Shown here one piece after another: positions 33,218-41,032 of a stretch of DNA of 64,000 nt. Within the stretch, counting starts at the first letter, position 1; each line of letters begins with the position of its first letter. This stretch comes from Abditibacterium sp. (GTDB taxonomy: Bacteria > Armatimonadota > Abditibacteriia > Abditibacteriales > Abditibacteriaceae): the NCBI GenBank assembly GCA_030448265.1, contig JAUJNG010000018.1, positions 1-64,000 of the forward strand, read 5' to 3'. A program made the position numbers and the translations under genes. A model generated the notes under the pieces. It was given only the letters and a program-made list of their open reading frames with translations, was not told the origin of the DNA and ran no database searches.

Positions 33218-33817
33218 TCAAGGCGCGACTCGTTTTTGCAAGCGGTTTCTGTATTCTTCGACTCTGCCTTCATATACATCGAGATAAGAGGTGTGCTCCC
33301 CTTGCTCGTCAAGGTGGCGGACAAACTTAATTTCTTCCAAAAGTTGTTCGCATTCCTCCAGCGAGGCGCCGTCCCAACCCATGATGATTCCTGCGGGCCA
33401 GTCATGCTGACTATAAGAAATCCAAGCCAAGTATTTTTCCAATAGCTCTTTTCTCACATCCGCTGAAGGTGACAAATTATAGGCTTCTGTCAGAAGCTGG
33501 ATAGCGCCTTTATTTTCGATGTCGGAATGAAATTGCTTTAAATCGTGAAGATTACTCGTTGTTTTTGCCAACCAGAAGGTTGACCATGCTTCTTTGCGCT
33601 TATATCCCGCAAGCAAAACGGGAAACACCAAATCTCTATAGATTTCGTGCCGTATTGTATGCCCATAATCACCTTTTTCCAAAAACTCTCGAACCCAAAC
33701 CTCTTTTTCTTCTTGGGAATTGAAAGACGCAATGAATTGATTAACAAGCTCTGTTAATTGACGCTTCAAACCTTTGTTTTTCGCTTCAACAAATCGCTCA
33801 TAAAGTTCTGGGTTCAT
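33218..33817 (-). CDS. Uncharacterised soluble helical protein
   Basis: 199 aa from MNPELYERFVEAKNKGLKRQ. Predominantly charged, helical-looking sequence: KEVWVREFLEKGDYGHTIRH, LLTEAYNLSPSADVRKELLE, then GWDGASLEECEQLLEEIKFV. No catalytic motif or membrane segment recognised. Lower GC than its neighbours, which suggests acquisition. Function unknown. Confidence 0.62.
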   Translation of the reverse strand: MNPELYERFVEAKNKGLKRQLTELVNQFIASFNSQEEKEVWVREFLEKGDYGHTIRHEIYRDLVFPVLLAGYKRKEAWSTFWLAKTTSNLHDLKQFHSDIENKGAIQLLTEAYNLSPSADVRKELLEKYLAWISYSQHDWPAGIIMGWDGASLEECEQLLEEIKFVRHLDEQGEHTSYLDVYEGRVEEYRNRLQKRVAP

Positions 33818-33889
33818 AAGGTGGAGCATTCGACGATTACCATTCCGTCTTCGTCGCAGTCGAGAGTGATGGTGTTCAGGGGGTTTCCT

Positions 33890-34126
33890 TTACAAACGGT
33901 CGTTTTCATCCGCTTCGACATCGCGCACTTTAGCCAAAACGCCCTCGAGTTTCGCGCGAGTGCCGCGCGCGGCGCGCGCTTCGAGATATTCCTGCGTCAA
34001 AAGCGCCGCCATTTTCTCCGAGAGCGCCGACGACGCCAATTGATCGACCGTCACGCCTTCACGCGCGGCCCATTCGTGCAACTGCTTGTGCAGCGAGTCG
34101 GGAAGTTGCAAATTCAGGGTGTTCAT
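33890..34126 (-). CDS. HicB/CopG-like antitoxin
   Basis: 78 aa from MNTLNLQLPDSLHKQLHEWA. The N-terminal ribbon-helix-helix fits the RHH/HicB-lobed class: DSLHKQLHEWAAREGVTVDQ, followed by a basic tail. Its ATG overlaps the stop of the PIN toxin (ATGA at 34123-34126), so the toxin gene comes first, an inverted gene order compared with most VapBC pairs. The frame open to 34231 is toxin shadow. Confidence 0.78.
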   Translation of the reverse strand: MNTLNLQLPDSLHKQLHEWAAREGVTVDQLASSALSEKMAALLTQEYLEARAARGTRAKLEGVLAKVRDVEADENDRL

Positions 34127-34551
34127 ATTTCTCCAATGTGGGTTAGAAATTCTCGCGGCGTCCAGACTTCGAGTCCGAATTGTTCGAGGCCCGCGAAGTC
34201 GCGCCGGTTGAAGGAAACGATGCCTTCGCATTCGGCTTCGACGGCCAATTCCAACACCATGTCGTCTTTAGGATCTTTCAGAAATGGGCGCCAAAGGTAA
34301 AAAATGCGTCGGCGCCGTCCCACCGAGCAAAGATAATCGAGAACGTCGTCAATGTCTTGATGGGAAAGGCCATTTACCAATCCGTCGCGCTTGCACACGT
34401 CTTCATATTCCAGAACGAGCGGGACAGACAGATTAATCTCAAACTTTTCACTTTGCCCGATGACAGACAGCAATCGAAAAGACGCGCCACGATTGGAACG
34501 CAAAGCTGCGACTAAGACATTGGTGTCCAGCACGATTTGAAGCGGCATCAT
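34123..34551 (-). CDS. PIN-domain toxin of the COG1569 type
   Basis: 142 aa. QIVLDTNVLVAALRSNRGAS gives the first catalytic Asp and the signature of the 'putative toxin component, PIN family'. PFLKDPKDDMVLELAVEAEC supplies the second acidic cluster, and EGIVSFNRRDF is the last strand. It pairs with the downstream RHH antitoxin by a 4-base overlap. Immediately upstream is a truncated RelE gene. Confidence 0.86.
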   Translation of the reverse strand: MMPLQIVLDTNVLVAALRSNRGASFRLLSVIGQSEKFEINLSVPLVLEYEDVCKRDGLVNGLSHQDIDDVLDYLCSVGRRRRIFYLWRPFLKDPKDDMVLELAVEAECEGIVSFNRRDFAGLEQFGLEVWTPREFLTHIGEI

Positions 34552-34564
34552 GTCCCATTATAAG

Positions 34565-34741
34565 TCACGAGGATTCAAGAAAGCCGGTTTTGCCCTTCAG
34601 CTTTTTGCATCCTGACGGGCGCAGTTCGAGTTCCAGTTTATAAATGGCATCAAAGACCGTTTCGCGCACTTTTTCCGGCAGGCGCATGAGTTCGCGCCAA
34701 GCCGCAGGTTCAATTTCGATGCGATATGTGCGCGGTGTCAT
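34565..34741 (-). CDS. C-terminally truncated RelE/ParE toxin
   Basis: 58 aa from MTPRTYRIEIEPAAWRELMR, with LPEKVRETVFDAIYKLELEL and GCKKLKGKTGF, matching the first two thirds of RelE. The usual continuation (the YRIRVGDYRIIYEI-type strands with catalytic residues) is missing; it ends FLESS. It is therefore likely inactive. Its ATG overlaps the stop of the antitoxin (34738-34741). Confidence 0.75.
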   Translation of the reverse strand: MTPRTYRIEIEPAAWRELMRLPEKVRETVFDAIYKLELELRPSGCKKLKGKTGFLESS

Positions 34742-34971
34742 AGATTCCACGCGCGGCGCAAATCATCGAGCGTTTTTCGCTTCGATGGGTCGCTGCTCGC
34801 CATGCGGCGCTCGGCTTCGGCGTTGTCCAACTCGTCTTCCAACTCTTCGAGCGCCTCCGGCGAGAAATCGAGGCAGCTCGCCACAACTGCCTCCAATGGG
34901 ACGCGGCGTTCCCGCGCGACCGCACGCAGCAATCGCTCCACTTCGGGTTGAATTTCAATGGTGAGTGTCAT
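34738..34971 (-). CDS. Antitoxin partner of truncated RelE
   Basis: 77 aa: TLTIEIQPEVERLLRAVARE, then an acidic central helix (EALEELEDELDNAEAERRMA) and a C-terminal DDLRRAWNL. The start resembles RHH-type antitoxins. 4-base overlap with the truncated toxin. Confidence 0.7.
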   Translation of the reverse strand: MTLTIEIQPEVERLLRAVARERRVPLEAVVASCLDFSPEALEELEDELDNAEAERRMASSDPSKRKTLDDLRRAWNL

Positions 34972-35012
34972 TTTGTCTCTCCTCGAAGTTTACAAACGGT
35001 CGTTTTCCTTTT

Positions 35013-35345
35013 TCACGCCGCCGCTTTGTGTTCTCGCGCGGGACGCGAACTCGCCGAGGGACGAATGACATCCCACACCGCGCGGGGATGGCGCGCGGCG
35101 ACGCGCAGCAAGACCCGCGCGGCCCCCGACGGAGCGCGGCGGCCCTGCTCCCAGTCGCGTAAAGTCGTCGCACTCACGCCCAGAAGCGCGGCGAACTCGG
35201 TCTGGGAGAGTTGATATTCTTCTCGAATCGCCTTCACATCGGGCGCGGCGACTTCAAACGAGCGCGAGGGCGCCGTTTCGCCGCGCAAAATGGCGCCGCC
35301 CTCGCGCACGCTGGCGACTAATTCAGCAAAGTGTTCGTCGTTCAT
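35013..35345 (-). CDS. HigA/NadS-like XRE-family antitoxin
   Basis: 110 aa. The HTH lies at about 42-95: IREEYQLSQTEFAALLGVSA, then TTLRDWEQGRRAPSGAAR. The N-terminal part is MNDEHFAELVASVREGGAIL, typical of the antitoxin class that follows a RelE/HigB toxin. Overlaps the toxin stop by 4 bases (35342-35345). It probably represses its own operon. Confidence 0.87.
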   Translation of the reverse strand: MNDEHFAELVASVREGGAILRGETAPSRSFEVAAPDVKAIREEYQLSQTEFAALLGVSATTLRDWEQGRRAPSGAARVLLRVAARHPRAVWDVIRPSASSRPAREHKAAA

Positions 35346-35659
35346 GGGTATTGCTCCTCGATGATGCCGCGTAAAACCTTCAATTGCTCCGCGCTGAGGT
35401 TGGCCTGTGCGGACTTAGCGTAGAGAGCGAGCATCAAAATCTGGTCGCGCGCCGCAGCCCAGTAGTAAATAACCCGCATCCCGCCACTTTTGCCGCGCCC
35501 TGGCAAGGCCCAGCGCATTTTGCGCAGCCCGCCTCCGCCGCGCATCAAAACTCCCGCGTCGGGCCGCTCCACCAAAACTCGCTGCATTGCCGCGTAATTC
35601 TCGTCTTCCAGGGTCTCCGTGATTTGACGGGTAAAGAGAGAAGTTTCCAGGAAAACCAT
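35342..35659 (-). CDS. HigB-like RelE superfamily toxin
   Basis: 105 aa. MVFLETSLFTRQITETLEDE is the family start; GGGLRKMRWALPGRGKSGGM, RVIYYWAAARDQILMLALYA and KSAQANLSAEQLKVLRGII form the RelE/HigB core and end. The class usually cleaves mRNA on the ribosome. Toxin-first order with the HigA-like antitoxin downstream. Confidence 0.86.
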   Translation of the reverse strand: MVFLETSLFTRQITETLEDENYAAMQRVLVERPDAGVLMRGGGGLRKMRWALPGRGKSGGMRVIYYWAAARDQILMLALYAKSAQANLSAEQLKVLRGIIEEQYP

Positions 35660-35699
35660 GCGATTCAGAGTTTATGTAAAGCCAATCGGTCACTGAAAA

Positions 35700-35930
35700 T
35701 CATGGACGTTTGGGCATTCCGTGCAAATAATGGTCGTGTTGCGCCGCTCCATCGGTGGGCGCGTCGGGCAAGTCTTTAATAGCGTCATAGAGCGCCATTA
35801 AAGGTGTCTGATTCGGCTCACCGAGGCTGTTTTCCTCGACCTGAACCTGCACAACCCGACCCTGGGGCAAATCGACCGGTTCTTCCGGCACCAGAACCTG
35901 GCCATTAAAACGAGCGAGAAGAGTTGTCAT
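35700..35930 (-). CDS. Orphan DUF104-like antitoxin
   Basis: 76 aa. TTLLARFNGQVLVPEEPVDL is the AF2212-like start; the end AAQHDHYLHGMPKRP is nearly the same as in the divergent antitoxin at 35993. No toxin gene follows on this strand. The two antitoxins share the 62-base divergent promoter region (35931-35992), so they may compete for one operator or one toxin. Confidence 0.75.
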   Translation of the reverse strand: MTTLLARFNGQVLVPEEPVDLPQGRVVQVQVEENSLGEPNQTPLMALYDAIKDLPDAPTDGAAQHDHYLHGMPKRP

Positions 35931-35992
35931 AGTCGAAAGTTTAGCCGGTATTTACACCTTCCCCTCTTTTGCAATGCTTTAAACTGAGCGTC

Positions 35993-36265
35993 ATGAAAAC
36001 CATTGCAGCGCATTTTGACGGCAAAGTTTTCGTGCCCGAAAGCGAGGTCGAAATTCCTGTCGGGCATCGCGTCAGCATTTTTATTGACGAAGAGCCGCAG
36101 GAAACGCCGGAATATCCGTTGCAAAGCATCGCCCGCATCGCGCGCGAACTCAACGCGAAGTTTCCGCCCGACCCCGACACGCCGCGCGACTTAGCGGCGC
36201 AGCACGATCATTATTTGTATGGGTTGCCCAAGCGTCCGGAGAACAACTTTCCGCCCGACTCATGA
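35993..36265 (+). CDS. DUF104-like antitoxin of a PIN toxin pair
   Basis: 90 aa from MKTIAAHFDGKVFVPESEVE, then IPVGHRVSIFIDEEP and an end containing AAQHDHYLYGLPKRP. The upstream part of the open frame (35969) lacks family character. ATGA overlap with the PIN gene. Confidence 0.8.
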   Translation: MKTIAAHFDGKVFVPESEVEIPVGHRVSIFIDEEPQETPEYPLQSIARIARELNAKFPPDPDTPRDLAAQHDHYLYGLPKRPENNFPPDS

Positions 36266-36666
36266 TCTTCGTTGATACCGGCTATTTTCTGGGCGTGCTT
36301 TTACCCGACGATACGCTCGCTCACCGCGCCGTGCCATGGGAAGAACGGCTTCGGGAACCTCTGCTCACGTCCGAATTTGTGTTAGTCGAGGTTGCCGATG
36401 CGCTGGGTTTGCCTCGTAATCGCTCTATGGTTCGTCCGTTTTTCAACTCGCTGCGTCAGGACAACGTGATAGAAATTGTGCCCGCTTCAAGCGAACTTTT
36501 CGACGACGGCTTGCAATTTTACGACGCGCGAAACGACAAAGAATGGTCGCTCACCGATTGCATTTCGTTCGTTTTGATGCGACAGCGCGGCATCACGCGC
36601 GCTCTGGCGTTCGATCATCACTTCGAGCAGGCCGGTTTCGAGGCGCTGCTTCGCCGCAAGCCGTAA
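36262..36666 (+). CDS. PIN-domain toxin
   Basis: 134 aa. MIFVDTGYFLGVLLPDDTLA carries the first Asp; LLTSEFVLVEVADALGL the Glu; DKEWSLTDCISFVLMRQRGI the second Asp pair region; ALAFDHHFEQAGFEAL the end (the family form FDxHF). Translationally coupled to the antitoxin. Convergent with the Uma2 gene that ends 2 bases later. Confidence 0.88.
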   Translation: MIFVDTGYFLGVLLPDDTLAHRAVPWEERLREPLLTSEFVLVEVADALGLPRNRSMVRPFFNSLRQDNVIEIVPASSELFDDGLQFYDARNDKEWSLTDCISFVLMRQRGITRALAFDHHFEQAGFEALLRRKP

Positions 36667-36667
36667 A

Positions 36668-37243
36668 TTAAAACTCGATTTCCTCGTAAACCTCGCTCAC
36701 GCGCAAACGGCAGTCAATGGCGCTCAACTCGATTTCGTCTTCCCAGGCGGTGAAAGTTTCGGTTATCCACTCGCCGTTTTCGGTTTTGAAGCGATGTTCG
36801 ACTTCCACGCTGTTTTGCTCGACGAGAACATAATGGCGCAGCGAATCGAGATAACAGTAAAAGTCGAATTTGGCGGTTTGATCGTAACGCGCTGTTGAGG
36901 GCGACAAAACTTCGATGATGACGGTGGCATCCAACAGCGCGATACGGTCGGTGGGGCTGAGGCGTTCGGGCGGACAAACCACCAGAATATCGGGGTAAGT
37001 CGTCAAATCCGCCGCATCGACGCGCAGCCTTTGATCCATCGCCTGCGCCGAACACGGACGCCCGCGCAACTGTCCGCGCAACGACGCCGCGACGTTGAGA
37101 CAAATGATGTTGTGACGCGGAGTCGTGCCCGCCATCGCGTAGATTTCACCCCGAAAAAACTCGTGGCGCGAGTTGGCGTAGTTCTCAAATTCGAGATATT
37201 CCTCCAACGTGTAAGACGTCTGATGTTTTCGTTGTGCGCTCAT
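36668..37243 (-). CDS. Uma2 family (DUF820) putative nuclease
   Basis: 191 aa from MSAQRKHQTSYTLEEYLEFE. Core: RHEFFRGEIYAMAGTTPRHN, TTYPDILVVCPPE (Asp) and TVIIEVLSPSTARYDQTAKF (Glu), then LRHYVLVEQNSVEVEH. Same family as 12092-12706. It lies next to a TA pair, as the other copy does. Confidence 0.85.
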   Translation of the reverse strand: MSAQRKHQTSYTLEEYLEFENYANSRHEFFRGEIYAMAGTTPRHNIICLNVAASLRGQLRGRPCSAQAMDQRLRVDAADLTTYPDILVVCPPERLSPTDRIALLDATVIIEVLSPSTARYDQTAKFDFYCYLDSLRHYVLVEQNSVEVEHRFKTENGEWITETFTAWEDEIELSAIDCRLRVSEVYEEIEF

Positions 37244-37291
37244 TTTGAGCCTCCGTAGAGCCTCAGTTTGTCGCAAACACTCTCGCGAGTG

Positions 37292-37597
37292 TTATTTGCC
37301 CGTTTTGGCGATTTGATACTTTTTCGGATTGGCGTCGAAACTCTTGCGGCACGGCTCCGAGCAGAATTTGTAGGTCTGCCCGTCTTTTTGGGCGTTGAGG
37401 CGAGTCGGCAGAAATTCTTCCATCTTCTCGCCTTTGTCGAGCACGCAAACGCGGCAGTATTTGTCCAGTTCCTGCGTCGCGGTGAGTTTGGCGGGCGCGG
37501 TGGTAGGCGCCTTTTGTCCGACGGGTTCGGTGTATCGGGTTTGGTTGCAGCCCGCCAGCAGCGCAATGGCGGCGGGGATTAAAATGGTGTTTTTCAT
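37292..37597 (-). CDS. Lipoprotein with YHS/TRASH-like metal-binding domain
   Basis: 101 aa. Signal and lipobox: MKNTILIPAAIALLAGC (Cys 17). After a Thr/Ala/Pro linker comes KYCRVC (CxxC) followed by YKFCSEPCRKSFDANPKKYQ, the FCS..C..F form of YHS/TRASH domains that bind copper or other metals. The frame extends to 38167, but that part is antisense-frame sequence of the DUF1559 gene. It lies just 3' of that pseudopilin gene and close to a Cys-rich secreted protein. Confidence 0.8.
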   Translation of the reverse strand: MKNTILIPAAIALLAGCNQTRYTEPVGQKAPTTAPAKLTATQELDKYCRVCVLDKGEKMEEFLPTRLNAQKDGQTYKFCSEPCRKSFDANPKKYQIAKTGK

Positions 37598-37602
37598 GGT
37601 GT

Positions 37603-38304
37603 TTAGTCGAGCCAGGCCGTTTCGTAGGGTGCCCACAAACGGCGTTTCATACTGGTATTTTTGAGCCATTTGACGTGGCCATCGGCGTAGGCGACGTTGG
37701 CGCCGTCGAAGTGGAAGTAGCGCAAACGCTGTTCGGGATTGCCGAGGGGCGAAACGTGTTCCGGTTTCCAGACGTGCGAGCCGTTGAAGCCTTCCGAAAC
37801 CGCCACGACTTCGGCGGGGCCGTAGCTCCTGCCGTCGCTCGAAGTTCCGGTGAGGCGCATTTCGGGCGAGCCGTCCATGGTTTCGTTCCAGACGTAGGTG
37901 CCCGAAATGCCGAAGTGCAGAAAAGGTTTGGTCTCGTCGGGCGGCGTTTCGTAGGCGAAAAGTCCGGTCGGTAGCGGGGTGCGCTGCCAGCTCGGACAGA
38001 TGAAAATCTGGTCGTTTTTGGTGTATTTGAAGAGCGTGACCCACCAGTAACCACTGTCGTCGGTGGGCGTTGGGGTGGAGTTGTCGACACAAATCGGCAC
38101 GCGGCCATCGAAGTCCTGCACATACATTTGCAGCGCCAGACCGATTTGTTTGAGGTTCGAGGCGCACGAAGCGCGGCGCGCGTTTTCGCGGGCACGGCCA
38201 AAAACGGGGAAGAGAATCGCCGCGAGGATCGCGATTATGGATATGACGACGAGCAGTTCGATCAGCGTGAACGCCGAGCGGGGTTTAAATTTGAATGGTT
38301 TCAT
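37603..38304 (-). CDS. DUF1559 prepilin-like protein
   Basis: 233 aa. [20 protein letters not shown] cleavage/helix, [19 protein letters not shown], and the terminal signature [16 protein letters not shown] (H-X9-DG). Compared with 9673-10479 it has a shorter globular domain. Neighbouring lipoprotein and Cys-rich protein genes are on the same strand and close enough to form an operon. Confidence 0.9.
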   Translation of the reverse strand: MKPFKFKPRSAFTLIELLVVISIIAILAAILFPVFGRARENARRASCASNLKQIGLALQMYVQDFDGRVPICVDNSTPTPTDDSGYWWVTLFKYTKNDQIFICPSWQRTPLPTGLFAYETPPDETKPFLHFGISGTYVWNETMDGSPEMRLTGTSSDGRSYGPAEVVAVSEGFNGSHVWKPEHVSPLGNPEQRLRYFHFDGANVAYADGHVKWLKNTSMKRRLWAPYETAWLD

Positions 38305-38328
38305 GTTCCCTGCTTGTTTTCGAGAAGT

Positions 38329-38778
38329 TCAAAAGGGTGAAATCGAAAACAAGCAGGGAGGCGCGCGGCCACGCGGCGGCGGACGCCGCAGGGCATCGGG
38401 AGGCAATGCGGCGAGGGCGAAAAACCGGCGCGTTTCGCGTCGCGCGGGCGGCGCGAAAGCGATGGGGACAGCCAAAATCGCCGCGTGAGAGAGGGGCGAA
38501 AGCAATTTGTCGGGCGCGTGCTGCGGAGCCGGCGCGCAGCACTGCTGGCAGTCGTCGGGCGCACTCACGCCCATCTCAGCGCGCGGCTGTGCTTCGTCGC
38601 AACAAGGGTCGAAAACCTGCGCGGCGAAGGTGCAGGTGTTGCAAAGTGTGCCGTCGAGATGCTGCCACGCGGCGGCGGGGCCGCCGAACGACGACAGCAG
38701 CCACAAACCGATCCACAAGGGAATCAGCCGTCGCCACATGGGCAGCCATTTCGCGTTTCGCAACACGTTAAAAAGCAT
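38329..38778 (-). CDS. Cys-rich secreted or membrane protein, unknown
   Basis: 149 aa from the ATG at 38778; alternatives at 38814 and 38739 (the last gives the tightest signal, MWRRLIPLWIGLWLLSSFGG). A Cys-rich region follows: CNTCTFAAQVFDPCCDE and DDCQQCC. A hydrophobic stretch (ILAVPIAFAPPA) may be a second membrane helix, then an Arg/Pro-rich tail. CxxC and CC pairs plus the YHS/TRASH lipoprotein gene nearby suggest metal binding, but this is inference. Confidence 0.6.
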   Translation of the reverse strand: MLFNVLRNAKWLPMWRRLIPLWIGLWLLSSFGGPAAAWQHLDGTLCNTCTFAAQVFDPCCDEAQPRAEMGVSAPDDCQQCCAPAPQHAPDKLLSPLSHAAILAVPIAFAPPARRETRRFFALAALPPDALRRPPPRGRAPPCLFSISPF

Positions 38779-38791
38779 AACACAGCTTCGG

Positions 38792-39718
38792 TCAGCGCTT
38801 TTTAACGCGCCCATCCGCCGCGCGCCGCGCCTCGTAGGCCCAGCGCCACAGCGCGTTTTCTTCGCTCTGACCGGCGCGAATGAGATTGGCGACTTCGACC
38901 TTTTTTCGCGTCAGCTGCCAGTGCAAAGCGGCGCCTAGAGCCTGTTTGTCGAGCGGATTTTGAGCGATAAGTTCGTCGTAATACCATTTCACCGACGCGA
39001 CGACGGTTTCATCCAAAGGCGTCGCGTCGCGCCTGGGCGCGGGAGGCGGTTTGGGATGCGAACGCGACGCCTCGCCTGGCGCGGGGGACGGCGCTTTGGC
39101 TCCGTTATCGCCCGCGCGTTTGGCGGCCTGCGCCCAGCGGCGCAGCGAGGTTTCTTCGCTCCCTCCGGCTTCGAGACCTTTGCGAACCGCCGTTTTCTTC
39201 TTGGTCATCTGCCATTTGAGCGTGGACAGCAGACGCTGCTTTTGCGCCGGATTTTTGCGAATCAGATGGTCGAAGTAGGCTTTGACTTCGGCGTTGAAGC
39301 GTTCGTGACGCTCGGCGGAAGCGGCCTGCTGCGCTGGATTGGGCGGAGGCGTGGGAGTGGGCGGCGGGGTCGGACGCGGCGCCGCCTGCGCGCGGGGCGA
39401 GGCCGCGCGCCAGGGATTTTCACGCGCCGGAGCGGGACGGCTTGGAGATGGAGGTTTTGAGGTCGCGCGACGCGAGGGCGGAGGCGTGCGCGGATTTTGC
39501 AGATAGGCGTCGTATTGGCGGCGCTTTGCCTCATCTTTGAGCGTGTCGTTGGCGGCGTTGATGAGCTGCATCTGCCGCGTCGCCTGGGCTTTCGATTGGG
39601 CGTCGGGAAAGCGGTCGGGATGCCATTTTTTGGCTAAACGACGAAACGAAACCTTGATTTGCTCCGCCGTCGCGTCGCGCGCGACTTCCAGAATCGCGTA
39701 AAAAGTGGGGGCGTTCAT
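38792..39718 (-). CDS. DnaJ-domain protein with two C-terminal repeats
   Basis: 308 aa. J domain at residues about 4-70: TFYAILEVARDATAEQIKVS, KKWHPDRFPDA (HPD motif) and QLINAANDTLKDEAKRRQYD. A Pro/Ser/Arg-rich linker follows, then two related blocks (YFDHLIRKNPAQKQRLLSTL ... EETSLRRWAQAAKRAG, and YYDELIAQNPLDKQALGAAL ... EENALWRWAYEARRA). It probably recruits an Hsp70 to a specific client. No DnaK or zinc finger nearby. Confidence 0.88.
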   Translation of the reverse strand: MNAPTFYAILEVARDATAEQIKVSFRRLAKKWHPDRFPDAQSKAQATRQMQLINAANDTLKDEAKRRQYDAYLQNPRTPPPSRRATSKPPSPSRPAPARENPWRAASPRAQAAPRPTPPPTPTPPPNPAQQAASAERHERFNAEVKAYFDHLIRKNPAQKQRLLSTLKWQMTKKKTAVRKGLEAGGSEETSLRRWAQAAKRAGDNGAKAPSPAPGEASRSHPKPPPAPRRDATPLDETVVASVKWYYDELIAQNPLDKQALGAALHWQLTRKKVEVANLIRAGQSEENALWRWAYEARRAADGRVKKR

Positions 39719-39725
39719 CGTTTAT

Positions 39726-39834
39726 AAGCGACATGAAGTCGCAGCCAACGAAAATGTCAACCTTCGTTGACACGATGACTGCGATTGCGTCGGCGAAGGC
39801 CGACGCGTTCGTTGGCTGCGACTTCATGTCGCTT
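39726..39834. repeat. Nested inverted repeats (27-bp outer arms, two inner hairpins)
   Basis: Outer arms 39726-39752 and 39808-39834 are exact reverse complements (aagcgacatgaagtcgcagc and onward). Inside are a hairpin at about 39746-39769 (caacgaa/ttcgttg) and an 8-bp stem 39787-39794 with 39799-39806. The layout is cloverleaf-like but has no tRNA features. It lies between dnaJ-like and rpsG genes; the rpsG terminator is separate. Confidence 0.85.
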
Positions 39835-39852
39835 GGGAATCGAAACACGAAA

Positions 39853-39880
39853 AAGCGAAGCGACATTTGTCGCTTCGCTT
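39853..39880 (-). terminator. Intrinsic terminator after rpsG
   Basis: A 13-bp stem (39853-39865 with 39868-39880) with a T run on the minus strand, 23 bases past the rpsG stop. It implies that rpsL-rpsG are transcribed apart from fusA. Confidence 0.85.
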
Positions 39881-39902
39881 CCCAATTTCGCACCTGAAGT
39901 TT

Positions 39903-40445
<543 letters not shown>

Positions 40446-40450
40446 ACTTC

Positions 40451-40876
40451 TTATTTCGCGGCTGCTTTGGGCTTTTTGGCGCCGTATTTCGAGCGGCTAC
40501 GCTTGCGTCCGGTGACTCCGGCGCAGTCGAGCGCGCCGCGCACGATTTTGTATTTGATGCCAGGCATATCTTTGACGCGACCGCCGCGCACCAAAACCAC
40601 GCTGTGTTCCTGCAAGTTGTGCTTTTCGCCAGGGATGTAGGCGGTGATTTCCTTGCGGTTGCTCAAACGAATGCGCGCTTTGGCGCGCAGGGCCGAGTTG
40701 GGCTTTTTGGGCTTGTCGGTTTTGACCTGCAAGCACACCCCGCGCATGAGCGGAGCGGCGTAGCCCAGCGTGGGCGCGCCTTTGACACCGTTATAAGCCT
40801 CTTTGAAGGCGGCGGTGTTGGATTTTTTGGGATTGGGCTTGCGACCCTTGCGAATCAGTTGCGAAATTGTTGGCAT
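40451..40876 (-). CDS. rpsL: 30S ribosomal protein S12
   Basis: 141 aa. [20 protein letters not shown], then [80 protein letters not shown]. Slightly longer than E. coli S12 because of an insertion near [20 protein letters not shown]. Decoding-centre protein. The K42-equivalent in KPNSALR is intact, so streptomycin sensitivity at this site is expected. Confidence 0.98.
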   Translation of the reverse strand: MPTISQLIRKGRKPNPKKSNTAAFKEAYNGVKGAPTLGYAAPLMRGVCLQVKTDKPKKPNSALRAKARIRLSNRKEITAYIPGEKHNLQEHSVVLVRGGRVKDMPGIKYKIVRGALDCAGVTGRKRSRSKYGAKKPKAAAK

Positions 40877-40925
40877 ACGTTCAAAAGTCTCTCAAATGGC
40901 GCTTCTGCCGCGCTTTTCGGCGCAT

Positions 40926-40970
40926 AAAAAAGCCCCTCGCCGCGCGCAAATCGCGCATTTCGAGGAGCGG
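40926..40970 (-). terminator. Intrinsic terminator of the HsdR_N-like gene
   Basis: Minus-strand hairpin: 40961-40968 pairs with 40932-40939 (one mismatch), followed by a T run. It separates the nuclease gene (41033) from rpsL. Confidence 0.7.
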
Positions 40971-41032
40971 CCTCAGAAATTATAGCAATGCACGCAGTAT
41001 GGCGCAACGCGCGGTTAACTAAGGCACTTCTC

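Noticed and set aside
39726-39834. tRNA-like cloverleaf
   Set aside because: No T-loop, anticodon arm or CCA-adjacent acceptor pattern; the arms are simply long inverted repeats.
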